Shown here: in pieces, positions 36,394 through 44,927 of the stretch
How the letters are laid out: the number at the start of each line of letters is the position of its first letter
Position numbering within the stretch: position 1 is the stretch's first letter
DNA from: Chitinophaga pinensis
Lineage (GTDB): Bacteria; Bacteroidota; Bacteroidia; B-17B0; Aurantibacillaceae
Reading direction: 5' to 3'
NCBI GenBank assembly: GCA_945887955.1
Contig: CAMCZO010000003.1
Span: forward strand, 1-64,000
DNA length: 64,000 bases
Program-made: the position numbers and the translations under genes
The notes under the pieces: model-generated
What the model was told of the DNA's origin: nothing
Seen by the model: only the letters and a program-made list of their open reading frames with translations
The model's database searches: none

Positions 36394-37581
36394 ATGAAAA
36401 AATACAACGAAATAAATATTGGCGACAAAGAAACCCTTAGTCATACAATTACAAAAACGGATATCGAAAAATTTGTTCAGCTTACAGGTGATGATAATCG
36501 CTTGCATGTTGACGAAAAATTTGCGAGTACAACCCAGTTCAAAAAACCAGTTGTTCATGGAATGCTTGGTGCCTCATTTATTTCTACCATCATTGGCACT
36601 AAATTACCGGGTGATGGTGCCTTGTGGTTTTCGCAATCGTTAGAGTTTTTATTGCCTGTAAGGGTAGGAGATACTTTAACGGTTTCTGCTGAGGTTCTAA
36701 AAAAAAATGACAAAGAGCAGTTCATTGAACTTAAGACCGAAATACATAATCAAAACCGACAAATAGTTACTAAAGGAATTGCAAAAGTTAAGTTAATTGA
36801 AATGGAAGTTGCACCAGCAGAGGTTGAACAAAAAGAAGTTGGTCCCAAAACCGCTTTAGTTATTGGAGGCACTGGTGGTATTGGTAAAGCAACTTGTATT
36901 CAGTTAGCTAAAGATGGATTTAATGTTATTATTCATTATAACAAAAACAAAACTTTAGCTGAAGAAATAAAAACCGAAGTTGAAAAGTATAAACAAAAAG
37001 CTATTATTGTTAGTGCCGATATTTTAAACGATGCAGATATTAAAGAGATGATATCTAAAGGTATTAGAGCGTTTGATAAAATAGATGTGGTTGCAAATTG
37101 TGCAGCAACAGTGATACCAAACATTAAATTTCAAGATCTCGTATGGACTGATTTTTTACAGCAAATTGAATTAAATATAAAATCAACATTCATCATTATT
37201 CAAACTGTAGTTCCTGAAATGATAAAAAATGGGTATGGTAAGATTATAAACATTGGTAGTCTTTCTGCCGAAAAACCAAATGCAGATTGGTCGCATTATA
37301 TTACTGCAAAATCTGCACTAATTGGTTTAACAAAATCGTTAGCCTTTGAATTGGCGCCAAAAGGAATAAGAATAAATATGGTTACACCAAGTTTAGTTAA
37401 TACCGAATTAACAGCTGATATTCCTGAAAAAATAAAGTTGTTAACTGCTGCGCAAACCCCGCTTAGAAGGCTAGCACTTGCAGCAGATGTTGCTGGAGTA
37501 ATTAGTTTTTTAGCTTCAAATAAATCCGATTTTCTTGCTGGAGAAAATATCCGCGTTAATGGAGGTCAAGTAATGTTGTAA
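36394..37581 (+). CDS. MaoC-like hydratase fused to SDR 3-oxoacyl-ACP reductase
   Basis: This 395-residue protein joins two acyl-chain enzymes. Residues 1-140 form a hot-dog MaoC domain with the Asp/His pair in TGDDNRLHVDE (about D32 and H37) and VVHGMLGASF. Residues 148-395 form an SDR with IGGTGGIGKA, a catalytic Ser in NIGSLSAE near 288 and Y-x3-K in SHYITAK near 301-305. Together they could reduce a 3-ketoacyl group and dehydrate or hydrate it on a carrier protein. The neighbours FkbH and ACP support carrier-bound substrates. These activities are usually on separate proteins, so the fusion is unusual. Confidence 0.85.
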   Translation: MKKYNEINIGDKETLSHTITKTDIEKFVQLTGDDNRLHVDEKFASTTQFKKPVVHGMLGASFISTIIGTKLPGDGALWFSQSLEFLLPVRVGDTLTVSAEVLKKNDKEQFIELKTEIHNQNRQIVTKGIAKVKLIEMEVAPAEVEQKEVGPKTALVIGGTGGIGKATCIQLAKDGFNVIIHYNKNKTLAEEIKTEVEKYKQKAIIVSADILNDADIKEMISKGIRAFDKIDVVANCAATVIPNIKFQDLVWTDFLQQIELNIKSTFIIIQTVVPEMIKNGYGKIINIGSLSAEKPNADWSHYITAKSALIGLTKSLAFELAPKGIRINMVTPSLVNTELTADIPEKIKLLTAAQTPLRRLALAADVAGVISFLASNKSDFLAGENIRVNGGQVML

Positions 37582-37589
37582 TTTTTGAT

Positions 37590-39335
37590 ATGGAAAGTTT
37601 AAAATACACCGAAATTTTGCAATTAAATAAAGCATTGGTTGGTACTATAAAATCTAAGCCATATGAAATTGGTATCCTCTCAAATGTTACTGTAAATTCC
37701 TTTAAAGAAATTTTAGAATATTCGTGTCGAATTAATAAAATAGAACCAAAAGTTGAGGTTGGTAATTTTGACAATATTGTTCAAGATAGTTCTGTTTTTA
37801 AGAATAAAGATTTGATAATTATTTTTTATGACGTATTAAATATCGTCGATCAGGTTTCTGAGTTTTTCGAAGATCTTGAAGTCGAAAAATATAACAACCT
37901 AAAAAATAAATTATTTACCGAGATAGATATTATTTTGGAAAACCTTATTAACACAGCTTCTGTTATTTTTAATTCTTTTTCATCTGCCTATTATAACAAT
38001 AACAATGTTCAGGTTTCTAAGATCGAAACATTTGTAAATGAATTAAATGCTTACGTTGAGCAAAAGAAAACAAGCAATATCTCTATTGTAAATATTGATA
38101 AATTGTTTGCGAATATTGGCTTTAAACAATCTATCGATTATCGTTTTTATCATTCTTCAAAAGCACCGTACACGTTTGCATTCTTAAAAAATTATGTTGC
38201 TGCAATTGAAACCGTTTTTTTACGAAACACCGGTAAACTTAAAAAGGCACTTATTTTTGATTGTGATAACACGCTTTGGAAAGGCGTTATTGGCGAAGAT
38301 GGCATGGAAGGCATTGACATGTCGCAAACTTCAAAGTCAGGTAAATTCTATCACTTAGTGCAGCGAATAGCTGTCTTCTTAAGCAAACGAGGTGTTATTG
38401 TAGGCCTTTGTAGTAAAAATAATGAGCAAGATGTTTTAGATGTTTTAAGAAATCATCAGGATATGATCTTAAAAGAAGAACATATTGTTATTAAGAAAGT
38501 AAACTGGGTTGATAAGGCGAGTAATTTGAGGGCTATTGCATCTGAATTAAATATTGGAATAGATAGTTTGGTTTTTGTGGATGATTCTAATTTCGAAATA
38601 AATTTAATTAAAGAACAAGTTCCTGAAATACTTACGATACAGGTGCCAACTTCCATTTCCGATTACCCGGATCTGATCTTAAAAAATATTTACACGTATT
38701 TTAATTTAGTTTTAAATAGCGACGATGCTAAAAAAACTGAAATGTATAAGCAACAATTTGAACGCGAAAACAGTAAAATCGCTTTTAGTTCAATTGAAGA
38801 TTATTTGGCTTCCTTAGAAATTGAACTAACGGTTGTAAAAAATGATAAGGCCCACATGCCAAGAATTTCGCAGTTAACACAAAAAACAAATCAATTTAAT
38901 TTGACAACATATCGTTATACCGAAAGTCAGATCGATCATTTTATGTCCGATAAAATGTATGAAGTGTATGCTATGTTTGTTAAAGATAAATTTGGCGATA
39001 ATGGTTTAACAGGGGTTTGCATTGCCAAAGAGGACGAAAAAAATCCAAAAAATGTGATCCTTGATTCGCTTTTAATGAGTTGCCGTATTATTGGTAGGAA
39101 TATTGAGTTCGTATATGTGAGCCATATCATCAAAGACCTTGCTAATAAAGGTTACCAAACACTCACAGCAGATTTTATACCAACCAAAAAAAATGCTCAG
39201 GTTGAAGATTTTTATGATAAAGTAGGCTTAAACCTTATCGAAAATATAGATGGAACTAAGCATTACTCACTGAATATTACTAATTTTGAACCAAAAAAAG
39301 TAGATTATATTAAAATTAATACAGAACTGGTTTAA
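37590..39335 (+). CDS. FkbH-like HAD-IIIC protein (acyl-ACP loading)
   Basis: This 581-residue protein has an N-terminal SGNH-like region (about 1-200), a HAD domain beginning IFDCDNTLWKGVIGEDG with the nucleophile Asp near 224 (D-x-D-x-T), and a C-terminal GNAT-like region (KFGDNGLTGVCI, LMSCRIIGRNIEFVYV). Characterised FkbH proteins take 1,3-bisphosphoglycerate, remove phosphate and load glyceryl on an ACP. The ACP gene directly downstream makes the same chemistry likely here. Another carboxylic acid could be the substrate; that cannot be told from sequence. Confidence 0.87.
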   Translation: MESLKYTEILQLNKALVGTIKSKPYEIGILSNVTVNSFKEILEYSCRINKIEPKVEVGNFDNIVQDSSVFKNKDLIIIFYDVLNIVDQVSEFFEDLEVEKYNNLKNKLFTEIDIILENLINTASVIFNSFSSAYYNNNNVQVSKIETFVNELNAYVEQKKTSNISIVNIDKLFANIGFKQSIDYRFYHSSKAPYTFAFLKNYVAAIETVFLRNTGKLKKALIFDCDNTLWKGVIGEDGMEGIDMSQTSKSGKFYHLVQRIAVFLSKRGVIVGLCSKNNEQDVLDVLRNHQDMILKEEHIVIKKVNWVDKASNLRAIASELNIGIDSLVFVDDSNFEINLIKEQVPEILTIQVPTSISDYPDLILKNIYTYFNLVLNSDDAKKTEMYKQQFERENSKIAFSSIEDYLASLEIELTVVKNDKAHMPRISQLTQKTNQFNLTTYRYTESQIDHFMSDKMYEVYAMFVKDKFGDNGLTGVCIAKEDEKNPKNVILDSLLMSCRIIGRNIEFVYVSHIIKDLANKGYQTLTADFIPTKKNAQVEDFYDKVGLNLIENIDGTKHYSLNITNFEPKKVDYIKINTELV

Positions 39336-39353
39336 GTAAAAAAATAAATTAAA

Positions 39354-39581
39354 ATGGAAAACATAAAAATAAAACAAGTAATGAGTGCGGTATTTGATAT
39401 TCCGGTTGAATCTATCTCAGATGACGCATCTTCTGATAATATTGAGAATTGGGATTCTCTTAGACACCTGAATCTTATTTTAGCCTTAGAGGAAGAATTT
39501 AATATAGTTATTCCTGAGGATGAAGTTGGAAATCTGTTGAACTATAAACTAATATGTCTTATTATCGAACAACAATTATAA
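39354..39581 (+). CDS. Acyl carrier protein
   Basis: This 75-residue acidic four-helix protein has the phosphopantetheine site at Ser35 in NWDSLRHLNL, the usual DSL motif, and the typical helix III EEEFNIVIPEDEVG. It lies 18 bases after the FkbH-like gene and 15 before a GNAT gene. It is too specialised by context to be the housekeeping fatty-acid ACP; it most likely carries the acyl unit made by the module and presents it to an acyltransferase for a sugar amine. Confidence 0.92.
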   Translation: MENIKIKQVMSAVFDIPVESISDDASSDNIENWDSLRHLNLILALEEEFNIVIPEDEVGNLLNYKLICLIIEQQL

Positions 39582-39596
39582 ATTTAAATAATAAAA

Positions 39597-40154
39597 ATGA
39601 GCATTTCGAATGGGTCATTAAAGAATTTAAATATTGTAAATGGAAGGAGAATTAATTTAAGGTTAGTTCAAGAGAAAGATGCTGAGTTTATTTTGAGTTT
39701 AAGACTAAATCCTGCTTTAAATCGCTTTATTGGATTTACTTCTCCATCTTTAGAAATACAGCGAGAATGGATCAATCATTCAATTGCCAATTTGAATGAT
39801 TATATGTTTATCGTGGAAGATAAAAATGGTATCCCAAATGGAACAATAGCAATTTATAATGTTGATTTTGAAAGAGGACTTGCTGAATGGGGTAGATGGA
39901 TTATGAAACCAAATTCATCAATGTATTTTTCTATAGAATCAAATATTTTGGCATTATATTTTGCTTTTGAAAAGCTTAAATTAAAAAAGTTGATTGGAGG
40001 AAATAATAATAAAAATTATTCAAGTATAAAATTTCATAGTATGTATGCAACTATAACTTCAATTGATAATTTGCACACATGGTATGAGATAGAAAATTCT
40101 AATTATCAAAAGGCTTTAATTTTATTTAAGGCATATCATAAAATTGAATATTAA
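39597..40154 (+). CDS. GNAT family N-acyltransferase
   Basis: This 185-residue protein has the GNAT layout: RRINLRLVQEKDAEFILSL at the start, a TSPSLEIQREWI helix, a central strand TIAIYNVDFERGLAEWGRWI, and a modified acyl-CoA pyrophosphate loop near residues 120-140. The N-terminal half resembles PseH/RimJ-type enzymes that acylate amino sugars. Because it follows the ACP gene by 15 bases, it might use an acyl-ACP rather than acetyl-CoA, but this is inference. It abuts the GT2 gene (stop then ATG with no gap). Confidence 0.75.
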   Translation: MSISNGSLKNLNIVNGRRINLRLVQEKDAEFILSLRLNPALNRFIGFTSPSLEIQREWINHSIANLNDYMFIVEDKNGIPNGTIAIYNVDFERGLAEWGRWIMKPNSSMYFSIESNILALYFAFEKLKLKKLIGGNNNKNYSSIKFHSMYATITSIDNLHTWYEIENSNYQKALILFKAYHKIEY

Positions 40155-41102
40155 ATGACACAAATTAATTCAATAAGTATAGTAATTCCTTTTTTTAATG
40201 AAAAGGAAAATGTTTCATTGTTAATTGAAAAGCTAAATTTTTTTGTTAATGAAGTCAAGCCAATAGTCATAGAGGTTGTTTTTGTAGATGACGGCTCTAC
40301 CGATAATTCATCTGAAATACTGTTATCATCAAAAGACGTAAAGTTTGTTTCTAAGATAATTAAGTTATCCAAAAATTCAGGTTCCCATGCTGCAATAAGA
40401 GCTGGCATAAGTCAGTCTAGTTCGAGTTTTGTTACAGTTATGGCAGCAGATTTACAGGATCCATTATCTTTGATAAAAGATTTGAACAAGGAGTGTTTGT
40501 TAGGAGCTGACATTGCTTTTGGGCAAAGGAGAAGTGTAAATGAGCGGTTTTTTGTTAGATTATTTTCTAAATTGAATGCAATTTTTATGAGAAAATTTGC
40601 AATTAAAAATTATCCTTCAAAGGGTGTCGATATTGTTATGTTTAATGCTAAGGTTGCAAAAGTTTTAAATAACAATATAGAATCTAATTCTAATTTCATT
40701 ATACAATTACTGTCGTTTGGTTTTAAACAATCTTTCGTAGAATATGATAAAGACGAAAGAAAATATGGTGCATCAAAATGGACATTTCCCAAAAGATTAA
40801 AACTTTTAATTGATTCATTTGTTGCATTTTCTTATACACCAATTCGTTTTGTATCTGTTACGGGTTTAGTTTTTTTTGTTTTCGGAATAATTTGGACTTT
40901 TTACATCGTTTGGAGGAAAATTACAATGAATGATTTAGTCGCTGGATGGCCAGCTCTTACTTCAATTTTGTTATTAGGCTTTGGCATTACAAATATTTCT
41001 CTCGGAATAATTGCAGAATATTTATGGCGCACATTAGATAGTTCAAGAAAAAGACCTGTATTTATTATTGACGAAATAATTGAATTAAATAAACATGAAT
41101 AA
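40155..41102 (+). CDS. Family 2 glycosyltransferase, DPM1/ArnC-like with C-terminal membrane segments
   Basis: This 315-residue protein has a GT-A domain with SIVIPFFNEKENV, VDDGSTDNS and MAADLQDP, the acidic metal-binding motifs of dolichyl- or polyprenyl-phosphate sugar transferases. Two hydrophobic segments near 230-252 and 270-290 anchor it in the membrane. Such proteins move a sugar onto undecaprenyl phosphate or transfer it within the membrane interface. The donor is unknown. It overlaps the following epimerase gene by 8 bases. Confidence 0.88.
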   Translation: MTQINSISIVIPFFNEKENVSLLIEKLNFFVNEVKPIVIEVVFVDDGSTDNSSEILLSSKDVKFVSKIIKLSKNSGSHAAIRAGISQSSSSFVTVMAADLQDPLSLIKDLNKECLLGADIAFGQRRSVNERFFVRLFSKLNAIFMRKFAIKNYPSKGVDIVMFNAKVAKVLNNNIESNSNFIIQLLSFGFKQSFVEYDKDERKYGASKWTFPKRLKLLIDSFVAFSYTPIRFVSVTGLVFFVFGIIWTFYIVWRKITMNDLVAGWPALTSILLLGFGITNISLGIIAEYLWRTLDSSRKRPVFIIDEIIELNKHE

Positions 41103-42069
41103 AATTAAAGACTCAACCATCTTCATAAGCGGTGGTGCCGGCTTCATTGGGTCTTACCTAATCGAAGAATTGCTATCGCAACATCAACCAAAAAAAATAA
41201 TCATCCTCGATAACTTGATTAGGGGAAGTTTTGAAAATATGAAGAGATTTATAAATGATCCGCGAGTAGAATTTATTAAAGGAGATATTCGTAACAACGA
41301 ACTTCTCGAAAAATGCATTGCCGGAACAGACTATGTTTTTCATATGGCAGCCTTACGTATAAATGCCTGTGCCGCAAGCCCACAAGATGGTTTTGAGGTA
41401 ATGCTTCAGGCAACTTTTAATATTGCTAATTTGTGCCTGAAACACAAAGTAAAAAAAATCATTTATTCTTCTACTGCATCTGTATATGGTTTAGCGCAGC
41501 ATTTTCCAACACCTGAAACAGATAACCCATACAATAATCAAACCTTTTATGGTGGAGCAAAAATATGGGGAGAGCAGTTGTTCCGTTCTTATAAATTTAT
41601 GCATAATATGGATTATGTTGCTCTTCGTTATTTTAATGTGTATGGTTCTAGAATGGATACTGATGGTAAATATACTGAGGTAATGATTAAGTGGTTGGAT
41701 TGTATAAGAGATAATAGACAACCAGCTATTTATGGAGACGGAACTGACAGTATGGATTTTGTTCATGTGAAGGATATTGCTCATGCCAATGTATTAGCAT
41801 TGATTTCTGATGTTACCGATGAAGCCTTTAATGTTGGAGATCAAATTGAAACAAGTTTATCTGATTTATTAAATGTACTTTTAAAAGTAAATAAATCTCA
41901 ACTCAAACCGATTTTTAAGGAAGCGAATTCAATTAACCCTGTGAGTCGGCGATTGGCCGACATTTCAAAAGCATCAAAACTATTGGGTTATAAACCTGCT
42001 ATCACGCTGGAAAAAGGATTAAAAGAATTAACTGATTGGTACTTTGAAAAACAAAAACAAAACATCTAA
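41095..42069 (+). CDS. NAD-dependent epimerase/dehydratase (extended SDR)
   Basis: This 324-residue extended SDR has the cofactor motif SGGAGFIGSYL at about 11-21, catalytic Ser/Thr in YSSTASVYG near 127 and Y-x3-K in FYGGAKIWGEQL near 151-155. ALRYFNVYG and GDGTDSMDFVHVKD are typical of UDP-sugar epimerases and 4,6-dehydratases. Position directly before a DegT aminotransferase suggests it supplies a 4-keto intermediate or epimer to that enzyme, perhaps as a LegB-like dehydratase. The sequence cannot separate epimerase from dehydratase. The next gene starts right after its stop. Confidence 0.85.
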   Translation: MNKIKDSTIFISGGAGFIGSYLIEELLSQHQPKKIIILDNLIRGSFENMKRFINDPRVEFIKGDIRNNELLEKCIAGTDYVFHMAALRINACAASPQDGFEVMLQATFNIANLCLKHKVKKIIYSSTASVYGLAQHFPTPETDNPYNNQTFYGGAKIWGEQLFRSYKFMHNMDYVALRYFNVYGSRMDTDGKYTEVMIKWLDCIRDNRQPAIYGDGTDSMDFVHVKDIAHANVLALISDVTDEAFNVGDQIETSLSDLLNVLLKVNKSQLKPIFKEANSINPVSRRLADISKASKLLGYKPAITLEKGLKELTDWYFEKQKQNI

Positions 42070-43200
42070 ATGATAGCAATAGCAAAACCTTATTTAACTG
42101 CGGATGAAGCGCAGAACGCCTATGACACTATTTTAAGCGGTTGGGTAACTCAAGGACCAAAAGTACAAGAGTTTGAAGAAAAATTTGCTGCTTATGTAGG
42201 TTCAAAGTATGCGGTAGCGCTTTCGAACTGCACCACTGCCTTGCATTTGGCCATGATTGTTGCTGGTATTAAAGAAGGGGATGAGGTCATATGCCCGAGT
42301 ATGAGTTATGTGGCGACTGCGAATTGTATTAAGTACGTAAACGCTACTCCAGTATTTGCTGAAGTAAATGAATTTTACAACCTAGATGTTAAGGATGTGG
42401 AGAAGAAAATCACGCCGAAAACAAAAGCAATTCTTTTGGTTCACCAAATTGGAATGCCAGCCGACATTGATGTATTTAAGGCGCTTTGCGCTAAGCATAA
42501 TTTGCAGTTAATTGAAGACGCCGCCTGCGCTGTCGGATCTTCATTTAAAGGGAAAAAGATCGGCTCACATGGTAATTTAACCTGTTTTTCTTTTCATCCG
42601 CGAAAAGTTATTACTACTGGAGATGGGGGAATGATTACGACTGATAACGAAGAGCATTACAAACGTCTGAAATTATTACGTCAGCATGCCATGTCAGTGA
42701 ATGACAGAGAAAGACATACTTCTACCAAACTTATTTTTGAAGACCATTTAGAAGTGGGTTATAACTATCGGATGACAGATATACAGGCCGCTGTAGGAAT
42801 TAAACAATTAGAGAAACTTGACTTTATTATTGCCGAGCGGAGAAAGATCGCGGAACATTATAATAAAGCATTTAAAAATATTTCAGGTGTGCGTATCCCT
42901 GAAGAAAGAGAAAACTATTTTACGAATTACCAATCCTATGCGCTTTATTTGATACCAGAAGGAAAACTTACGCGCAACCAATTCATGGAACGAATGTTGG
43001 AAAAAGGAATTTCTACACGTCGCGGAATTATGACTTCTCATAGGGAATCTGCTTATAAAAACGAATTAAAAAACGTTTCTTTGCCGGAGTCGGAAAAATA
43101 TGCAGATAATAGCGTGATCCTTCCTTTGTACTATCCAATGTCTACCTCCGATATCGAAACGGTTATAAAAGAAGTTCAATTACTTTTAAGTGGAGCGTAA
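42070..43200 (+). CDS. DegT/DnrJ/EryC1/StrS sugar aminotransferase (PseC/LegC-like)
   Basis: This 376-residue PLP aminotransferase has the Schiff-base lysine K179 in FSFHPRKVITTGDGG, the cofactor loop SNCTTALHLAM and IEDAACAVGS. With PseB (44928), NeuB-family synthases and PseG nearby, it is the best candidate for the C4 aminotransferase of the nonulosonate pathway. A role with the preceding epimerase in another 4-amino sugar is equally allowed. The DNA here is visibly richer in G/C than the ACP-module genes upstream. Its stop overlaps the GTG of the next gene. Confidence 0.88.
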   Translation: MIAIAKPYLTADEAQNAYDTILSGWVTQGPKVQEFEEKFAAYVGSKYAVALSNCTTALHLAMIVAGIKEGDEVICPSMSYVATANCIKYVNATPVFAEVNEFYNLDVKDVEKKITPKTKAILLVHQIGMPADIDVFKALCAKHNLQLIEDAACAVGSSFKGKKIGSHGNLTCFSFHPRKVITTGDGGMITTDNEEHYKRLKLLRQHAMSVNDRERHTSTKLIFEDHLEVGYNYRMTDIQAAVGIKQLEKLDFIIAERRKIAEHYNKAFKNISGVRIPEERENYFTNYQSYALYLIPEGKLTRNQFMERMLEKGISTRRGIMTSHRESAYKNELKNVSLPESEKYADNSVILPLYYPMSTSDIETVIKEVQLLLSGA

Positions 43201-44908
43201 CTTTTCAATAATAAATAAGTTTCAGGTTATAATTGCAATCAGCTTTTTTATTGCGTTTTGCTTTTATTTTATTCCTTCAGGCAATCATGCAATTCGGATT
43301 CATGACACATTTGATGGTAATTTTTCAACGAGAGATGTACTTATCAAATCAGGCCATTTTTGGGATATGAATCCTACGGCTAAAGTTCCGGGTATAATGA
43401 ATGGTTTACCAAGGGGTGTATTTCCAAAATTCACTGAATTAACAGGTTTGATGATGTACTTATTCGGTTCATTAAACGGATTTGCAATTACTTTTCTTAT
43501 TGTAAGGATCATTGGATTTTTCGGAATTTATTTATTTGGAAGAGATCACTTAAAAATCCTACCTGAACAAAAAGGATTACTTATTTTGTTTGCTGTGGCA
43601 TTTGCCTGCTTACCCTTATTTGTTGTCCAGGGAGTTACCGTTACAGGTATTCCTCTTTTGCTTTGGGCATTTTACAATCTGATAAAGAAAGAGAAGATAA
43701 AATCATCTATTGTAATTTTTATAATTTTTGGGCTGTGGTCGCAGCTAGTTTTAGTCGGATTTCATATTATTTTAATTCTGGGGATTTTAGCAGTTTATTA
43801 TTCTATTAAAACTAAGAAAATTCTATGGATTCCTTTTATTTCATTGATGATCTTAGCTTTTACTTATATTTCTGCAGACTACATGCTCTTTTATCTTCAT
43901 GGTATTGCTAAAGGCTTCGAATCTTCACGCGGAAGTTTTGAAAAAGAATTGAGTTTAAATTTTAAAGGTGTTATTGGAGGAACTGTGACAAGTTTTTTCA
44001 CTGGCGATTATAGCACAGCAAATTATTTTGGTTATATCTTTCTGCCATTCGTTCTTTATTATTTATTTCTTCGCTTTAAAGAAAAGGAGAATGATTCCTT
44101 TAATTTCGGCGTTATCTTTTTTTGTGTTGTTCTAGTCTCTTCATTTCTCATTAATTTATTAGACTGGAAAGGCTTTGCTTTTTTTTATGAAAAATTTAGC
44201 TTTGCCAATACTTTTAATTTTAAACGTTTCACAAATATTTTACCGGGTTTTTTTTTTATAATGCTAAGCATAATGGTCTTTAAAATAACTACTCAATATA
44301 AGAAATCAAGCTTTGTATTCAGCAGCCTTTTTATCTTGACTTTACTTGTATTTATCTGGCGCGGTAATATCAGTTACAATAATAGTGGTTTTAATAACAT
44401 AGGTATAAAGATTGAAAAAGAAGAGGTCGTTACTTTTAATCAATTTTTCGATCCTAGACTTTATCATGAAATAAAAATGGAAATGGGGAAAGACTCTATC
44501 ACAAATTTAATTCATTTTGGTTTATCGCCATCACCTTCTAAATATGCCGGCATACCTGTGTTGGATGATTATCAAGGCGATTATCCAAAGGCTTACAAAA
44601 TTGAGTTCAGAAAAATCATTGAAAAAGAATTAAATAAATCTAAAAAGTTGGAAAAGTATTTTGATGAATGGGGGTCAAGGTGTTATTTATATTCAGCAAA
44701 TCAAATTGAACATAAATTAACTATAAGAGAAAATATGCCTTTCGAACCAAGGTTAGAAATAGATTTGCTTCAATTAAAAAACATGAAATGTCATTATTTA
44801 CTTTCTAAAATATTAATTGGCAATGCAAAATCTCTGGGCTTATCTATTCAAAAGGTCTTAGTTGGGAGAGAAACAAAACAAATCCATATACTTTACAAAA
44901 TAATATAA
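43190..44908 (+). CDS. Polytopic membrane protein (DUF6044/YfhO-like; candidate GT-C or polymerase)
   Basis: This 572-residue protein has about ten to eleven hydrophobic segments in its first 400 residues and a soluble C-terminal part of about 160 residues. Conserved-looking features are RIHDTFDGNFSTRD and GIMNGLPRGVFPKF in the first external loop and FTGDYSTANYFGYIFLP later. They suggest the DUF6044/YfhO-like group found in glycan loci, but I am only moderately sure. GT-C transferases have acidic residues in the first loop, as here (HDTFD). No other obvious Wzy polymerase is in the window. The GTG start overlaps the previous gene. Confidence 0.65.
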   Translation: MERNFSIINKFQVIIAISFFIAFCFYFIPSGNHAIRIHDTFDGNFSTRDVLIKSGHFWDMNPTAKVPGIMNGLPRGVFPKFTELTGLMMYLFGSLNGFAITFLIVRIIGFFGIYLFGRDHLKILPEQKGLLILFAVAFACLPLFVVQGVTVTGIPLLLWAFYNLIKKEKIKSSIVIFIIFGLWSQLVLVGFHIILILGILAVYYSIKTKKILWIPFISLMILAFTYISADYMLFYLHGIAKGFESSRGSFEKELSLNFKGVIGGTVTSFFTGDYSTANYFGYIFLPFVLYYLFLRFKEKENDSFNFGVIFFCVVLVSSFLINLLDWKGFAFFYEKFSFANTFNFKRFTNILPGFFFIMLSIMVFKITTQYKKSSFVFSSLFILTLLVFIWRGNISYNNSGFNNIGIKIEKEEVVTFNQFFDPRLYHEIKMEMGKDSITNLIHFGLSPSPSKYAGIPVLDDYQGDYPKAYKIEFRKIIEKELNKSKKLEKYFDEWGSRCYLYSANQIEHKLTIRENMPFEPRLEIDLLQLKNMKCHYLLSKILIGNAKSLGLSIQKVLVGRETKQIHILYKII

Positions 44909-44927
44909 CAATTTTTGATTAAAAATT

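Noticed and set aside
41491..41784. Minus-strand ORF inside the epimerase gene
   Set aside because: It is antisense to conserved epimerase motifs and has no start signal or recognisable domain.
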